Shown in pieces: positions 53,159 to 62,050 of a stretch of 64,000 bases of DNA. A program made the translations under genes and the position numbers. Each line of letters opens with the position of its first letter. Position 1 is the first letter of the stretch. A model generated the notes under the pieces. It saw only the letters and a list, made by a program, of their open reading frames with translations, had not been told where the DNA came from and searched no databases. The DNA comes from Bacillota bacterium (lineage in GTDB: Bacteria > Bacillota > Clostridia > DSM-8532), in the NCBI GenBank assembly GCA_023415825.1, contig JAEZJF010000020.1:96448-160447 (forward strand), given 5' to 3'.

Positions 53159-53520
53159 AAATATAATCTTTGAAAGGAAACAGCTGATAATAATATCACA
53201 TTATGTTGAAATTTATTAAATTAGTTTTCTATTCTTTCTGACATGCTTCGCAGCTTTTCTCTTTTGTATTATAAACATCAATGACTTCTGTTTCTTCATT
53301 TTCTCAAATTATTTCTCCAAAACCTTGTATCAACAGGTATTATACAAAATTTATACAAAATCACCTCAAAATATGCATTTTTCATAGACAGACAGTTTAT
53401 GATTAGGTATAATTTACCTATACATTATTGTATCGCTATTACTGTTTACGGAGAGGTAATAATTTACTCTGAAATATTACAGAAAAGATATGACTACAGA
53501 TTATGAGGGATATTTTGTTT
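53159..53520. other. AT-rich leader region of the cas operon
   Basis: This non-coding region of about 360 bases is rich in A and T and holds the cas promoter at 53385-53413. I see no gene and no second CRISPR repeat in it. Confidence 0.6.
53385..53413 (+). promoter_or_regulatory. Sigma-A promoter of the cas operon
   Basis: TAGACA (53385-53390), a 17-base spacer and TATAAT (53408-53413) give a strong promoter about 107 bases before cas3. The inverted repeat TAGGTA-TAATT-TACCTA (53404-53420) covers the -10 and could be an operator. Confidence 0.7.
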
Positions 53521-55947
53521 ATGGAAGACTATATTGCTCATATTCGCAAATCAGACCGTGAAGAACAGGGTGTGTTCACACATAATGACAGTGTTTCCTA
53601 TCTGGCGGCTGCACTCGGCGAATCGTTCATGATTGGAAATTTGTCGAAAGTTGCCGGTCGTCATCACGATGATGGGAAGAACACGCCAGAATATCGAGAC
53701 TATATTAAAGCTGCAACAAATGGTGAGAATGTGGTTAAAGGTTCAGTTATCCATTCAACGCAGGGTGCAGTTTTAGTTGATGGTTTTTCCAATAAGCATA
53801 ATATATATTCAAAGCTTGCATCTGAAATGATCCGGACGGCGATCATGAGTCACCATGGTCTACGAGACTGTATCAGTTCGGATGGCAAATTAACCTTTGC
53901 AGAATCCAAGGCACACATTTTAGATTCTTACAAAACTGTTGAACGCATCGTGCTGCAGCAATACGGGCAGCAAAAGTTGGAAGAAGAATTATTGTCGGCA
54001 TCTGAAGATGCAAAACTAATTCAAGCGAACATCTCCGAGTTTTGTAGTGCAAATAGCCGTTACGGTTCTCGACATTTCTACTTGGCTATGTATGAAAGAC
54101 TGCTGACATCCATCTTGATTGACGCTGACCGAACAGATACAGCTTGTTTTGAAGATAATGTCAGGCCGATACCTCTACCGCAGAAAGAGAAGTTGAAAGA
54201 AATTTGGGGTAAATATCTTATTCATTTAGAAAATGAGATAACCAAATTACAGTCAAACAAAAATCCTTCTCCACTTGATGTGTACCGTGCCGAAATATCG
54301 GAAGCGTGCGCGAAATCTGATAGCAGAGAAAACGGAGTGTTTCGGCTCGTAGTCCCTTGCGGCGCAGGAAAAACATTGGCTTCACTCCGATATGCATTGC
54401 ACACGGCTTCACGTTATGGGAAAAAACACATTTTTTACATCGCTCCATTCAACTCCATTCTGGAACAGAATGCGGATGATATTGCAAAATATATTGGTGA
54501 TGCTGATGCAGTGCTGAAGCATCACTGCAATGTCGTTATGGAATCTAATGACAAAAAGGAACACAAAGAGGATGACGAAGAGTATGTGAAAAAGTATAAG
54601 TTGCTGATCGAAAATTGGCAACACTCCTCTATAATCGCAACCTCCGCTGTACAGTTTTTAAATACACTGTTTGCAGGAAAAACCGAATGTGTTCGGCGGA
54701 TGCAAGCTCTTGGCGATTCAGTGATCATTGTCGATGAAATACAGGCACTCCCTGTTCGGGTGCTGAAACTGTTTAACGGAGCGATGAACTTTCTCGCCCG
54801 GTTTTGCAAAACAGCAGTCATCCTGTGTTCTGCTACACAGCCACTTTTAGATAAGATAGATAGCTATCAAATCGCTGCCCCGGTGAACATCGTGCCGAAC
54901 GAAGAACGGTATATTGAGGCATTCCGACGAGTAGAAATAGAGGATCATATCAGCGGGAACGGTTTTTCTATAAGTGAAGCGGCAGACTTCATATTTAAAT
55001 CAGTATGCGATGTTCAATCTATCCTCGCTGTCGTTAACACGAAACCTGTAGCCAGAGATATTTATAAAAGTATAAGTAAATTAATTGAAAATTCAGACAA
55101 GCATCTGCTGTTTCATCTGTCTACAAATATGTGTCCCGCGCACCGCGCACAAGTCATTGGTGAGCTTAAAAAGTGCTTAAATAACAAAGAGCAGGCAAAA
55201 AAGGTTATCTGTGTCAGCACATCCTTGATAGAAGCGGGGGTAGATCTTTCTTTCTCAAGGGTAGTACGCTCATTGACCGGACTTGACAGTATCATTCAGG
55301 CAGCCGGGCGGTGTAATCGTAACCGAGAAACAGACCTTGGCCTGGTATCTGTCATATTTATTCGAGATGAAAAAGTTGATAAACTCGGAAATATACTGGG
55401 CGCACAGCAAGCGACCAGAGAGGTATTTCACAATATTCGCTCTCATCCCGAATGCTATACAAACGGTGCTTTATCAAAAGTCGCTATGGACGAGTTTTAT
55501 ACAAGGTATTACCACCCGCTACTGCCGGAAATGGCTTTTCCATTAAAAAACAATCCAGAATATACAATACTTAACTTGTTGACAATCAATCTCGGTGGCA
55601 GCGGAAAACTTTCCAATGCAAAGTCCACTCTCTTAAAGCAAGCGTTTAAGGAAGCTGGGGATGCTTTTGAAGCTATTGAAAGCACCGGGAAGAAGGATGT
55701 CATCGTTGAATACAACGAAGACACTCAAAAGCACATTCGGAAACTGCTTTCTGCAAGACTCATTTCGGAAAGGAAAACGGAACTGCGCTATTTACAGCAG
55801 TATACCGTACAGATAAGCAAATACACACTTGAAAAAATTCCGGGAGGGGTGAGGTATGAAGAAGATGTCGGCGTATATATACTGCCGAAGATATATTATC
55901 ACGAAGTTTACGGCGTAATGGATGATCAGCCAACATTGATTTGTTAA
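53521..55947 (+). CDS. cas3: CRISPR-associated nuclease-helicase Cas3 (type I-C)
   Basis: This 808-residue protein degrades DNA recruited by the type I-C Cascade. The HD nuclease is at the N-terminus (HHDDGKNTPEYRDYI near residue 47 and SHHGLRD). The helicase follows with Walker A CGAGKT near residue 280, the DEIQ motif near residue 404, SATQP, and AGRCNRNRE (motif VI). I prefer ATG 53521, since GAGGGA lies 10 bases before it and no site precedes ATG 53503. It is the first gene of the operon. Confidence 0.95.
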   Translation: MEDYIAHIRKSDREEQGVFTHNDSVSYLAAALGESFMIGNLSKVAGRHHDDGKNTPEYRDYIKAATNGENVVKGSVIHSTQGAVLVDGFSNKHNIYSKLASEMIRTAIMSHHGLRDCISSDGKLTFAESKAHILDSYKTVERIVLQQYGQQKLEEELLSASEDAKLIQANISEFCSANSRYGSRHFYLAMYERLLTSILIDADRTDTACFEDNVRPIPLPQKEKLKEIWGKYLIHLENEITKLQSNKNPSPLDVYRAEISEACAKSDSRENGVFRLVVPCGAGKTLASLRYALHTASRYGKKHIFYIAPFNSILEQNADDIAKYIGDADAVLKHHCNVVMESNDKKEHKEDDEEYVKKYKLLIENWQHSSIIATSAVQFLNTLFAGKTECVRRMQALGDSVIIVDEIQALPVRVLKLFNGAMNFLARFCKTAVILCSATQPLLDKIDSYQIAAPVNIVPNEERYIEAFRRVEIEDHISGNGFSISEAADFIFKSVCDVQSILAVVNTKPVARDIYKSISKLIENSDKHLLFHLSTNMCPAHRAQVIGELKKCLNNKEQAKKVICVSTSLIEAGVDLSFSRVVRSLTGLDSIIQAAGRCNRNRETDLGLVSVIFIRDEKVDKLGNILGAQQATREVFHNIRSHPECYTNGALSKVAMDEFYTRYYHPLLPEMAFPLKNNPEYTILNLLTINLGGSGKLSNAKSTLLKQAFKEAGDAFEAIESTGKKDVIVEYNEDTQKHIRKLLSARLISERKTELRYLQQYTVQISKYTLEKIPGGVRYEEDVGVYILPKIYYHEVYGVMDDQPTLIC

Positions 55948-55962
55948 GGGGTGAACCCAAGT

Positions 55963-56709
55963 ATGGTAAAAAAAAGAAATACTGTTGAATTTGAGGTGTA
56001 CGGGGATCGGGCTCTGTTCTCAGACCCCGTTACCCGTGTCGGCGGAGAAAAAACAAGCTATTTTGTCCCGACGTATGAGGCTTTAAAAGGCATTTTAATG
56101 TCAATTTATTTTAAACCGACAATTACGTGGATTGTTGATGCAGTACGTGTGATGAACCCGATTCAGACGGCTTCGGAGGGAATACGTACAAAAAAGTATA
56201 ATGATCAGAAAAATGACTTGTCGATTTATACATACCTCAAAGAAGTCCGCTATCAGGTGCGTGCACATTTTGTATGGAACGAAAACCGTCCCGAGCTTAT
56301 TGCGGATCGAGATGAACATAAACATCATAACATTGCTCGCAGAATGATTACGCGTGGCGGAAGGAGGGATGTTTTCCTCGGAACTCGTGAGTGCCATGGT
56401 GATGTATCGCCCTGCATATTTGGTGAAGGTGATGCAGCATATGATAGTATTGATGAGCTAGCTTTCGGCTATATGTTCCACGGGTTTACTTATGCGGATG
56501 AAGCTGTTTGTGAGGCTGAAAAGGGGCATATGAGTGTGCGGTTTCATCGTGTGGTCATGCGTAAAGGTATTATCGAGTTTCCAGAGCCGGAAGAGATTCC
56601 GGGCAAGGATAGACGGATACTGCATAAGATGCGAATTAAGCCATTTGAGAAAATGCTTAACAACTTTACCGGACTTGATGAGTTTTCAGATGAGGAGGTG
56701 GGCGAATGA
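55963..56709 (+). CDS. cas5c: Type I-C pre-crRNA endonuclease Cas5 (Cas5d)
   Basis: This 248-residue RAMP protein starts with ATG 55963 after AAGGGG. In type I-C systems Cas5 replaces Cas6: it cuts the repeat and leaves an 11-base 5' tag. The DEHKHHNIARR region near residue 115 supplies the Lys/His pair described for Cas5d catalysis. The N-terminus (VEFEVYGDRALFSDP) and the Gly-rich strand are typical. It overlaps cas8c by 4 bases. Confidence 0.95.
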   Translation: MVKKRNTVEFEVYGDRALFSDPVTRVGGEKTSYFVPTYEALKGILMSIYFKPTITWIVDAVRVMNPIQTASEGIRTKKYNDQKNDLSIYTYLKEVRYQVRAHFVWNENRPELIADRDEHKHHNIARRMITRGGRRDVFLGTRECHGDVSPCIFGEGDAAYDSIDELAFGYMFHGFTYADEAVCEAEKGHMSVRFHRVVMRKGIIEFPEPEEIPGKDRRILHKMRIKPFEKMLNNFTGLDEFSDEEVGE

Positions 56710-58757
56710 GCTGGGCATCCTCTCTCTGTGCACTGTATGATGCCAACGCATGGCGAGCCGGTGAAACGGAGCAATGGAATGGGAAGAAACTGACATTGCT
56801 TCCAATAGGTTATGATACAAGAAAAGCACAAATTGAGATTATCATTGACATAAAAGGCAACTTCGTTGATGCATGTACACTAGAGAAAGACGAAGCGGAA
56901 ACAATCGTTCCTTATCCAGAAGGCAAAACTAACGGTATAAAAGCTTTGCCGCTATGTGAAAATCTTTCCTATGTTGCTGGCGATTTTCTTGACAAAGTAA
57001 CTTTGTATTATGACGGGAAAATCACGGAGGAGAAGAGGCAAAAGGAGTTTGATAAGATTAAGAAGAGCTTTTTAACATACCAGGCAGGTCTGCAAGCGTG
57101 GTGCTCTTCGCCGTATGCACATCCTAAGGTGGAGGCAGTCTATCGCTATATTTTAAAAAAGAATGTGATTAGCAATTTGCTTCAGTGCGGTGTTCTTTCA
57201 ACTGACAAGGACGGAAAGCTTTCTGATAAGAAAAAGATTCAGGGAGCACGCATTGAAAAAGCCTTTGTCCGATATCGTGTCTATACTGATAATATAGCTA
57301 GTCCCGAATCCCTTTACGCTTCTGATGAATGTTTTTCCAGTGCGATATGGCTGGATAAAAGCGTTCAGAAAAGTTTTATTGAATACTTTTTATCGACTAT
57401 AAAAGAATTTGATTTATGCTATCTGACAGGCGAACGAACACTGCCCGCAAAGACAAACCCTGCAAAGCTCCGCGGAGAGCGGGATACTAAAGCGAAATTA
57501 ATTTCCGCAGATGATGATGAGAATTTTACTTACCGTGGTCGTTTCAACACGAAGGATAAATACACAAAATATAACGAGGCCATGTCCATAGGATACGAAG
57601 CATCACAGAAGATACATAATGCACTCAAGTGGATCATCCGCAGACAGGGATATTCTCGAGACGGTTTATGTATTGTTGCGTGGGAAAGTGCTCTTAAAGA
57701 TATTCCCGCTTTCTATAGTAGTTCTGCCGAAATCCTCGGAGTGATAAATGAAGATGAGCCCGATGCCGAAATCACGGATGATGCATTGTTTGATGAAGAT
57801 GAAACCGCTGTGCCTGTAACTAATTATGTAGCAGCCATCGAATTTAATGCGGCAATAGATGGATATGCCATCAGACTCAGCGATACCTCAAACATGGTAG
57901 TCATGGCACTTGAAGGCGCAACCCCCGGACGGCTAGCAATGACCTACTATAAGGAACTGTCAACCTCACGATATCTTGAGAATATCCGTAGATGGCACGA
58001 AAGCTGTTGTTGGCGGCAGGAGTATTTCAACAAGGATAAGAAATTTTTCCAATATGAAGGGATAGCATCTATCAGTGAAATTGCACATGCCGTTTATGGA
58101 ACAGAACAAAACAAACGTCTTGTTTTAAAGGCAAGCGATGATGGTAATAAACCGATGCTGGTGTCTGCTTTTGAGCGTTTACGACCATGCATAATCGAAA
58201 ACAAAAGGATTCCATACGACTTTGTTGTATCAGCCGTACGAAAAGCATCCAATCCATTAGCTTACCAGAAGAATAGCAATTATTTGCGAGTGCTTCACAT
58301 CGCATGTTCTTTATTGAAGAGAAATTATTGGGAAAAGGGAGTGATGTTTAACATGGAGCTTGACACAAAATGCACAGACAGGAGCTATCTTTATGGCAGG
58401 CTTCTAGCAGTTGCAGAAAAAGTTGAACGCAGCACATACGAGAAAGGTGAAACCCGCACAACAAATGCAGAAAGATATATGCCGCAATTTTCACGCACAC
58501 CATTCCGTACATGGGGAATCATCCGAAAGAGCACTCATTTTTATTTGAGCCAGCTAAAGCCAGGTAGTCGTGAATACTATAAGAACCTTTATGGGGAGAT
58601 ATCAGGACTTTTTAAAGACGGTGACTTTGAATCGAAATCAGCTTTAGACGGAAAATACCTTCTTGGATATGACTGCCAACGAACTGCTTTAAAACATAAT
58701 AATCATGATAACAAGTTAGAAAATGATACTATTACTTCAGAAACGGAGGGAATGTGA
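56706..58757 (+). CDS. cas8c: Type I-C Cascade large subunit Cas8c (Csd1)
   Basis: This 683-residue protein is the Csd1 family, normally 550-700 residues, that recognises the PAM and anchors the crRNA 5' end in Cascade. The N-terminus reads MSWASSLCALYDANAWRAGE, and the region near residue 440 contains RYLENIRRWHESCCWRQ. The 3' part probably also encodes Cas11c from an internal start. It overlaps cas5c by 4 bases, and cas7 begins directly after the stop. Confidence 0.94.
   Translation: MSWASSLCALYDANAWRAGETEQWNGKKLTLLPIGYDTRKAQIEIIIDIKGNFVDACTLEKDEAETIVPYPEGKTNGIKALPLCENLSYVAGDFLDKVTLYYDGKITEEKRQKEFDKIKKSFLTYQAGLQAWCSSPYAHPKVEAVYRYILKKNVISNLLQCGVLSTDKDGKLSDKKKIQGARIEKAFVRYRVYTDNIASPESLYASDECFSSAIWLDKSVQKSFIEYFLSTIKEFDLCYLTGERTLPAKTNPAKLRGERDTKAKLISADDDENFTYRGRFNTKDKYTKYNEAMSIGYEASQKIHNALKWIIRRQGYSRDGLCIVAWESALKDIPAFYSSSAEILGVINEDEPDAEITDDALFDEDETAVPVTNYVAAIEFNAAIDGYAIRLSDTSNMVVMALEGATPGRLAMTYYKELSTSRYLENIRRWHESCCWRQEYFNKDKKFFQYEGIASISEIAHAVYGTEQNKRLVLKASDDGNKPMLVSAFERLRPCIIENKRIPYDFVVSAVRKASNPLAYQKNSNYLRVLHIACSLLKRNYWEKGVMFNMELDTKCTDRSYLYGRLLAVAEKVERSTYEKGETRTTNAERYMPQFSRTPFRTWGIIRKSTHFYLSQLKPGSREYYKNLYGEISGLFKDGDFESKSALDGKYLLGYDCQRTALKHNNHDNKLENDTITSETEGM
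58353..58757 (+). CDS. cas11c: Likely Cas11c small subunit from an internal start in cas8c
   Basis: In the frame of cas8c, AAAAGGGAG at 58333-58341 is followed by ATG 58344 (2 bases away) and ATG 58353 (11 bases away). Starting at 58353 gives 134 residues, MELDTKCTDRSYLYGRLL onward, the C-terminal helical region of Cas8c. Independent translation of Cas11 from such internal sites has been shown for type I-C systems. The site here is seen in the sequence; that it is used is inference. Confidence 0.62.
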   Translation: MELDTKCTDRSYLYGRLLAVAEKVERSTYEKGETRTTNAERYMPQFSRTPFRTWGIIRKSTHFYLSQLKPGSREYYKNLYGEISGLFKDGDFESKSALDGKYLLGYDCQRTALKHNNHDNKLENDTITSETEGM

Positions 58758-59669
58758 ATGGCCATTTTACAAAATAAGATTGATTTCGCTGCTGTTGTAT
58801 CAGTAACACGAGCGAATATCAATGGCGATCCGTTAAACGGAAATCGTCCTCGTGAAAATTATGAGGGATATGGAATCTTCTCTGATGTGGCAATCAAGAG
58901 AAAAATCAGGAATCGCCTCCAAGATATGGGTGAATGCATTTTTGTTCAATCAGATGGACGTGAGGGAGATCCCTATCGCAGTTTGAAAGACCGTGCTGAT
59001 AGTGTCTCCGAACTTGCTGCAGAAATAAAGAAAGGTAAAAGTGCTGATGGCGAATCATTTTCAAGAATAGCCTGCGAAAAGTGGATAGATGTTCGATCCT
59101 TTGGACAGGTATTTGCATTTAAAAAGGATGATGGTAAAAAGCGAAAGAATAGCGAAGATAATGAAGGTGGTGAAGAATCAGGTGGCCAATTATCTGTTGG
59201 TATTCGCGGTCCAATTTCAATTCAGCAGGCGGTCAGTGTTGATCCAATTGAAATAATCGATATGCAGATAACGAGAAGTGTGAATGCGGAAGCAGGGAAA
59301 AAGGGTAAGGCTTCTGATACTATGGGTATGAAACATTTCGTTAATTTCGGACTTTACGTTATTCGTGGAAGTATCAACTGTCAGCTTGCAGAAAAGACTA
59401 TCTTCTCAGATGAGGATGCAGAGAAAATCAAACAAGCACTATGTACTTTGTTTGAAAACGATGCTTCCTCTTCACGCCCTGAAGGGGCATGTGAGGTGTG
59501 CAGGGTTTATTGGTGGCGACATAAGGAAAAAACGCCAAAAGAAACTTCTGCCATGATACAGCGTTCTCTTAATATAAAGCCGAAGGTCGAGGCGCCACAT
59601 TCATTTTGGGATTATGAAATCACTATATCTCCGACCGAATGCATTCCTGAGATAATTGAATTAGTGTAG
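58758..59669 (+). CDS. cas7c: Type I-C Cascade backbone Cas7 (Csd2)
   Basis: This 303-residue RAMP protein forms the crRNA-binding backbone filament. The N-terminal IDFAAVVSVTRANINGDPLNGNRPR is the characteristic Csd2/Csh2 start, and the central RGPISIQQAVSVDPIEI and the GMKHFVNFGLYVIRG strand match the family. Length is usual. It abuts cas8c with no gap and is followed by the only long gap in the operon. Confidence 0.95.
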   Translation: MAILQNKIDFAAVVSVTRANINGDPLNGNRPRENYEGYGIFSDVAIKRKIRNRLQDMGECIFVQSDGREGDPYRSLKDRADSVSELAAEIKKGKSADGESFSRIACEKWIDVRSFGQVFAFKKDDGKKRKNSEDNEGGEESGGQLSVGIRGPISIQQAVSVDPIEIIDMQITRSVNAEAGKKGKASDTMGMKHFVNFGLYVIRGSINCQLAEKTIFSDEDAEKIKQALCTLFENDASSSRPEGACEVCRVYWWRHKEKTPKETSAMIQRSLNIKPKVEAPHSFWDYEITISPTECIPEIIELV

Positions 59670-59880
59670 GCTCCGTTTATCTCAACTAAAAGGTGTATAA
59701 ACAAGTGTTTTCGGGAGTGGCACCTTAGGTCAGAATTTCTAAAATTCTATTACTATTAAAGATTTAGCTCAGGCTTTTTTATTGGAGTCAAACTTGTGGG
59801 AGGATGAACTGCTATCCATTTTTGATACAACAAATAATAAACAAATGAGCTAAAACATAAAAGCTTAAAGTTGGAAGTCT
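59670..59880. other. 211-base gap between cas7 and cas4
   Basis: The neighbouring cas genes touch or overlap, but this gap does not. It contains a stop-bounded frame at 59743-59853 (peptide ITIKDLAQAFLLESNLWEDE, ending SIFDTTNNKQMS) without a start or ribosome site. It may be a gene remnant. No promoter was recognised. Confidence 0.35.
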
Positions 59881-60549
59881 ATGATGGTATATGACGAAGA
59901 AGATTACTTGAATATTGCAGGTTTGCAGCATTTTTCATTTTGCCGTAGGCAATGGGCGCTTATACATATCGAACAGCAATGGCAGGAGAATCTGAGAACC
60001 ATTGAAGGGCAGATCGTTCATGAAAGGGCTCATGACAACAATTCTTCAGAAAAGCGTGGCGATGTGATTACTACACGAGGTATGCCTGTCTTTTCAAGGA
60101 CACTTGGAATAAATGGTGTTTGCGATGTTGTAGAGCTTCACAGGTCGCAGGATGGTGTAAAAATATTTGGTAGGGAGGGCTTATATAAGCCCATCCCTAT
60201 TGAGTATAAGCGTGGCAAGCCTAAAGAAAGTGATTGTGATGCAGTGCAATTGTGTGCCCAAGCCATGTGCCTTGAAGAAATGCTGTTGTGTGAGATTTCT
60301 AAAGGCTATATGTTTTATGCTGAGGTAAACCGCAGACAGGAGATTAAATTATCGGATATACTCCGCAACAATGTCCGAACAATGTTAAATGAAATGCACA
60401 CTTTATATGCAAGAAGATACACTCCAAAGGTTAAGCCATCTAAAAGCTGTAAAGCGTGCTCCCTTTCTGAGATATGTGTACCGAAGCTCAACAAAAGCTT
60501 GTCTGTCTCAAAATATATTAAAGCCAATATAATGGAGGCTGAAGAGTAG
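59881..60549 (+). CDS. cas4: CRISPR adaptation exonuclease Cas4
   Basis: This 222-residue RecB-like nuclease has iron-sulfur ligands at Cys21 (HFSFCRRQW) and in the C-terminal CKACSLSEICVP. The nuclease core shows HERAH, GVCDVVEL (Asp) and PIPIEYKRGKPK (Glu/Lys). It trims prespacers at the PAM with Cas1-Cas2. cas1 starts directly after its stop codon. Confidence 0.95.
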   Translation: MMVYDEEDYLNIAGLQHFSFCRRQWALIHIEQQWQENLRTIEGQIVHERAHDNNSSEKRGDVITTRGMPVFSRTLGINGVCDVVELHRSQDGVKIFGREGLYKPIPIEYKRGKPKESDCDAVQLCAQAMCLEEMLLCEISKGYMFYAEVNRRQEIKLSDILRNNVRTMLNEMHTLYARRYTPKVKPSKSCKACSLSEICVPKLNKSLSVSKYIKANIMEAEE

Positions 60550-61581
60550 ATGCGGAAGCTGTTGAACACGCTATATGTGACGTCAAAAGATGCATACTTA
60601 TCGCTTGACGGTGAAAATGTTGTTATAATGAAAGAGCAAGCGGAAGCGGCACGTATTCCACTCCACAATCTTGAAGGAATTATCACCTTCGGATATACCG
60701 GTGCAAGCCCGGCATTAATGGGGGCTTGCGCTAAAAAGAATATCGGTTTGACATTTATGACCCAAAGCGGCAAATTCTTAGCCAGAATTGTTGGAGAAAG
60801 CCGTGGTAATGTAACGCTAAGAAAAGCGCAGTACCGTATTTCAGATGATGAAAAACTAAGTACACTAATCGCAAGAAACTTTATCATTGGCAAAATTTAT
60901 AATGCACGATGGGTCATAGAAAGAGCAACAAGAGATTACAGCTTAAGACTTGATACCGAAAAATTAAAGAAGGTCTCGCAGTTTATGGCAAGCTCCCTTC
61001 AGAATATTTATTCTTGTGACGATATGGAACAACTCCGAGGTTTTGAGGGAGAGTCAGCAAGTCAGTATTTCAGCGTATTTGACGATTTGATATTACAACA
61101 AAAAGAAGACTTTTTATTTAAGGTCAGGAATAAGCGACCGCCATTGGATAATGTAAATGCTATGCTGTCATTTGTTTATACTCTTTTGGCTCATGATGTT
61201 GCAAGAGCACTTGAAGCAATTGGTCTGGATGCATATGTTGGCTTTCTGCACCGAGACAGACCGGGACGGATATCACTTGCACTTGATTTAATGGAAGAAT
61301 TACGTTCAGTCTATGCAGATAGGTTTGTGTTGTCGCTAATTAACAAACGAATTGTGACTTCGAAAGGATTTACACAAAAAGAAAATGGAGCTGTCGTAAT
61401 GGATGACGATACAAGAAAAAGTATTCTATCAGCGTGGCAGACAAAAAAGCAAGAACAAATTACTCATCCGTTTCTCGGCGAAAAGCTTGAGTGGGGTCTT
61501 GTACCATATTTACAAGCAATGCTATTGGCAAGGTTTATTCGTGGTGATTTGGACGAGTATCCGCCTTTTATGTGGAAGTAG
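60550..61581 (+). CDS. cas1: CRISPR integrase Cas1 (type I-C)
   Basis: This 343-residue integrase has Glu in RGFEGESASQYF near residue 163, His in GFLHRDRPGR near residue 232 and Asp in LALDLMEELR near residue 244, the expected metal ligands. It integrates new spacers at the leader end with Cas2. It is coupled to cas4 (no gap) and to cas2 (4 bases). Confidence 0.96.
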   Translation: MRKLLNTLYVTSKDAYLSLDGENVVIMKEQAEAARIPLHNLEGIITFGYTGASPALMGACAKKNIGLTFMTQSGKFLARIVGESRGNVTLRKAQYRISDDEKLSTLIARNFIIGKIYNARWVIERATRDYSLRLDTEKLKKVSQFMASSLQNIYSCDDMEQLRGFEGESASQYFSVFDDLILQQKEDFLFKVRNKRPPLDNVNAMLSFVYTLLAHDVARALEAIGLDAYVGFLHRDRPGRISLALDLMEELRSVYADRFVLSLINKRIVTSKGFTQKENGAVVMDDDTRKSILSAWQTKKQEQITHPFLGEKLEWGLVPYLQAMLLARFIRGDLDEYPPFMWK

Positions 61582-61585
61582 GTGA

Positions 61586-61879
61586 ATGATGTTAGTATTG
61601 ATAACTTATGATGTGAACACGGAAACCCCTGCCGGTAGGAAGCGTTTACGGCAGGTTGCGAAACAGTGTGTCAATTATGGACAGCGGGTCCAGAATTCGG
61701 TCTTTGAATGTATACTGGACTCCGCTAAATGCCGGGAGGTTCAACATAAGCTTGAGCAAATAATTGATAAAGAAAAGGATAGTTTGAGGTTCTATTACTT
61801 AGGTAATAAGTACGAAAACAAAGTGGAGCATATTGGCGCAAAGGAAAGTTTTGACATTGAGGGTACGTTAATAATTTAG
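61586..61879 (+). CDS. cas2: CRISPR adaptation protein Cas2
   Basis: This 97-residue ferredoxin-like protein has the start MLVLITYDVNTETPAGRKRL with the conserved Asp of the Cas2 family and the YGQRVQNSVFECIL motif. It dimerises to bridge two Cas1 dimers. ATG 61586 or 61589 may be used. It is the last gene before the array. Confidence 0.96.
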   Translation: MMLVLITYDVNTETPAGRKRLRQVAKQCVNYGQRVQNSVFECILDSAKCREVQHKLEQIIDKEKDSLRFYYLGNKYENKVEHIGAKESFDIEGTLII

Positions 61880-61923
61880 GTGCGAATGTAAAGCTATCAT
61901 ATATTTTCATATGCTTTCGCACC
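61879..61923. terminator. Hairpin at the end of cas2
   Basis: GGTGCGAA (61879-61886) pairs with TTCGCACC (61916-61923), with an extra AGC/GCT pairing and an unpaired TGTA. There is no T-tract. It may end the cas transcript or start the leader. Confidence 0.4.
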
Positions 61924-62050
61924 ATAGAAAAACTGAAATATTATAGCCGTTAAAAGATTTTTAAAGTTTAACTATACGATGTACCATCCAAATTGTTAAA
62001 ATTGCCGATGGAAATGCAAATATGTAGGGTGTGTTTTGTGCATATTTGCT
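61924..62050 (+). promoter_or_regulatory. CRISPR leader
   Basis: This AT-rich stretch of 127 bases lies between cas2 and the first repeat on the repeat's 5' side, as expected for the leader with the array promoter. A weak TTGCCG-N17-TAGGGT is present near 62003-62031; no stronger promoter is visible. Confidence 0.6.

Noticed and set aside
59743..59853. A small gene between cas7 and cas4
   Set aside because: The frame has no ATG or GTG start with a ribosome site and the peptide matches no family I know; it is listed only as a possible remnant.
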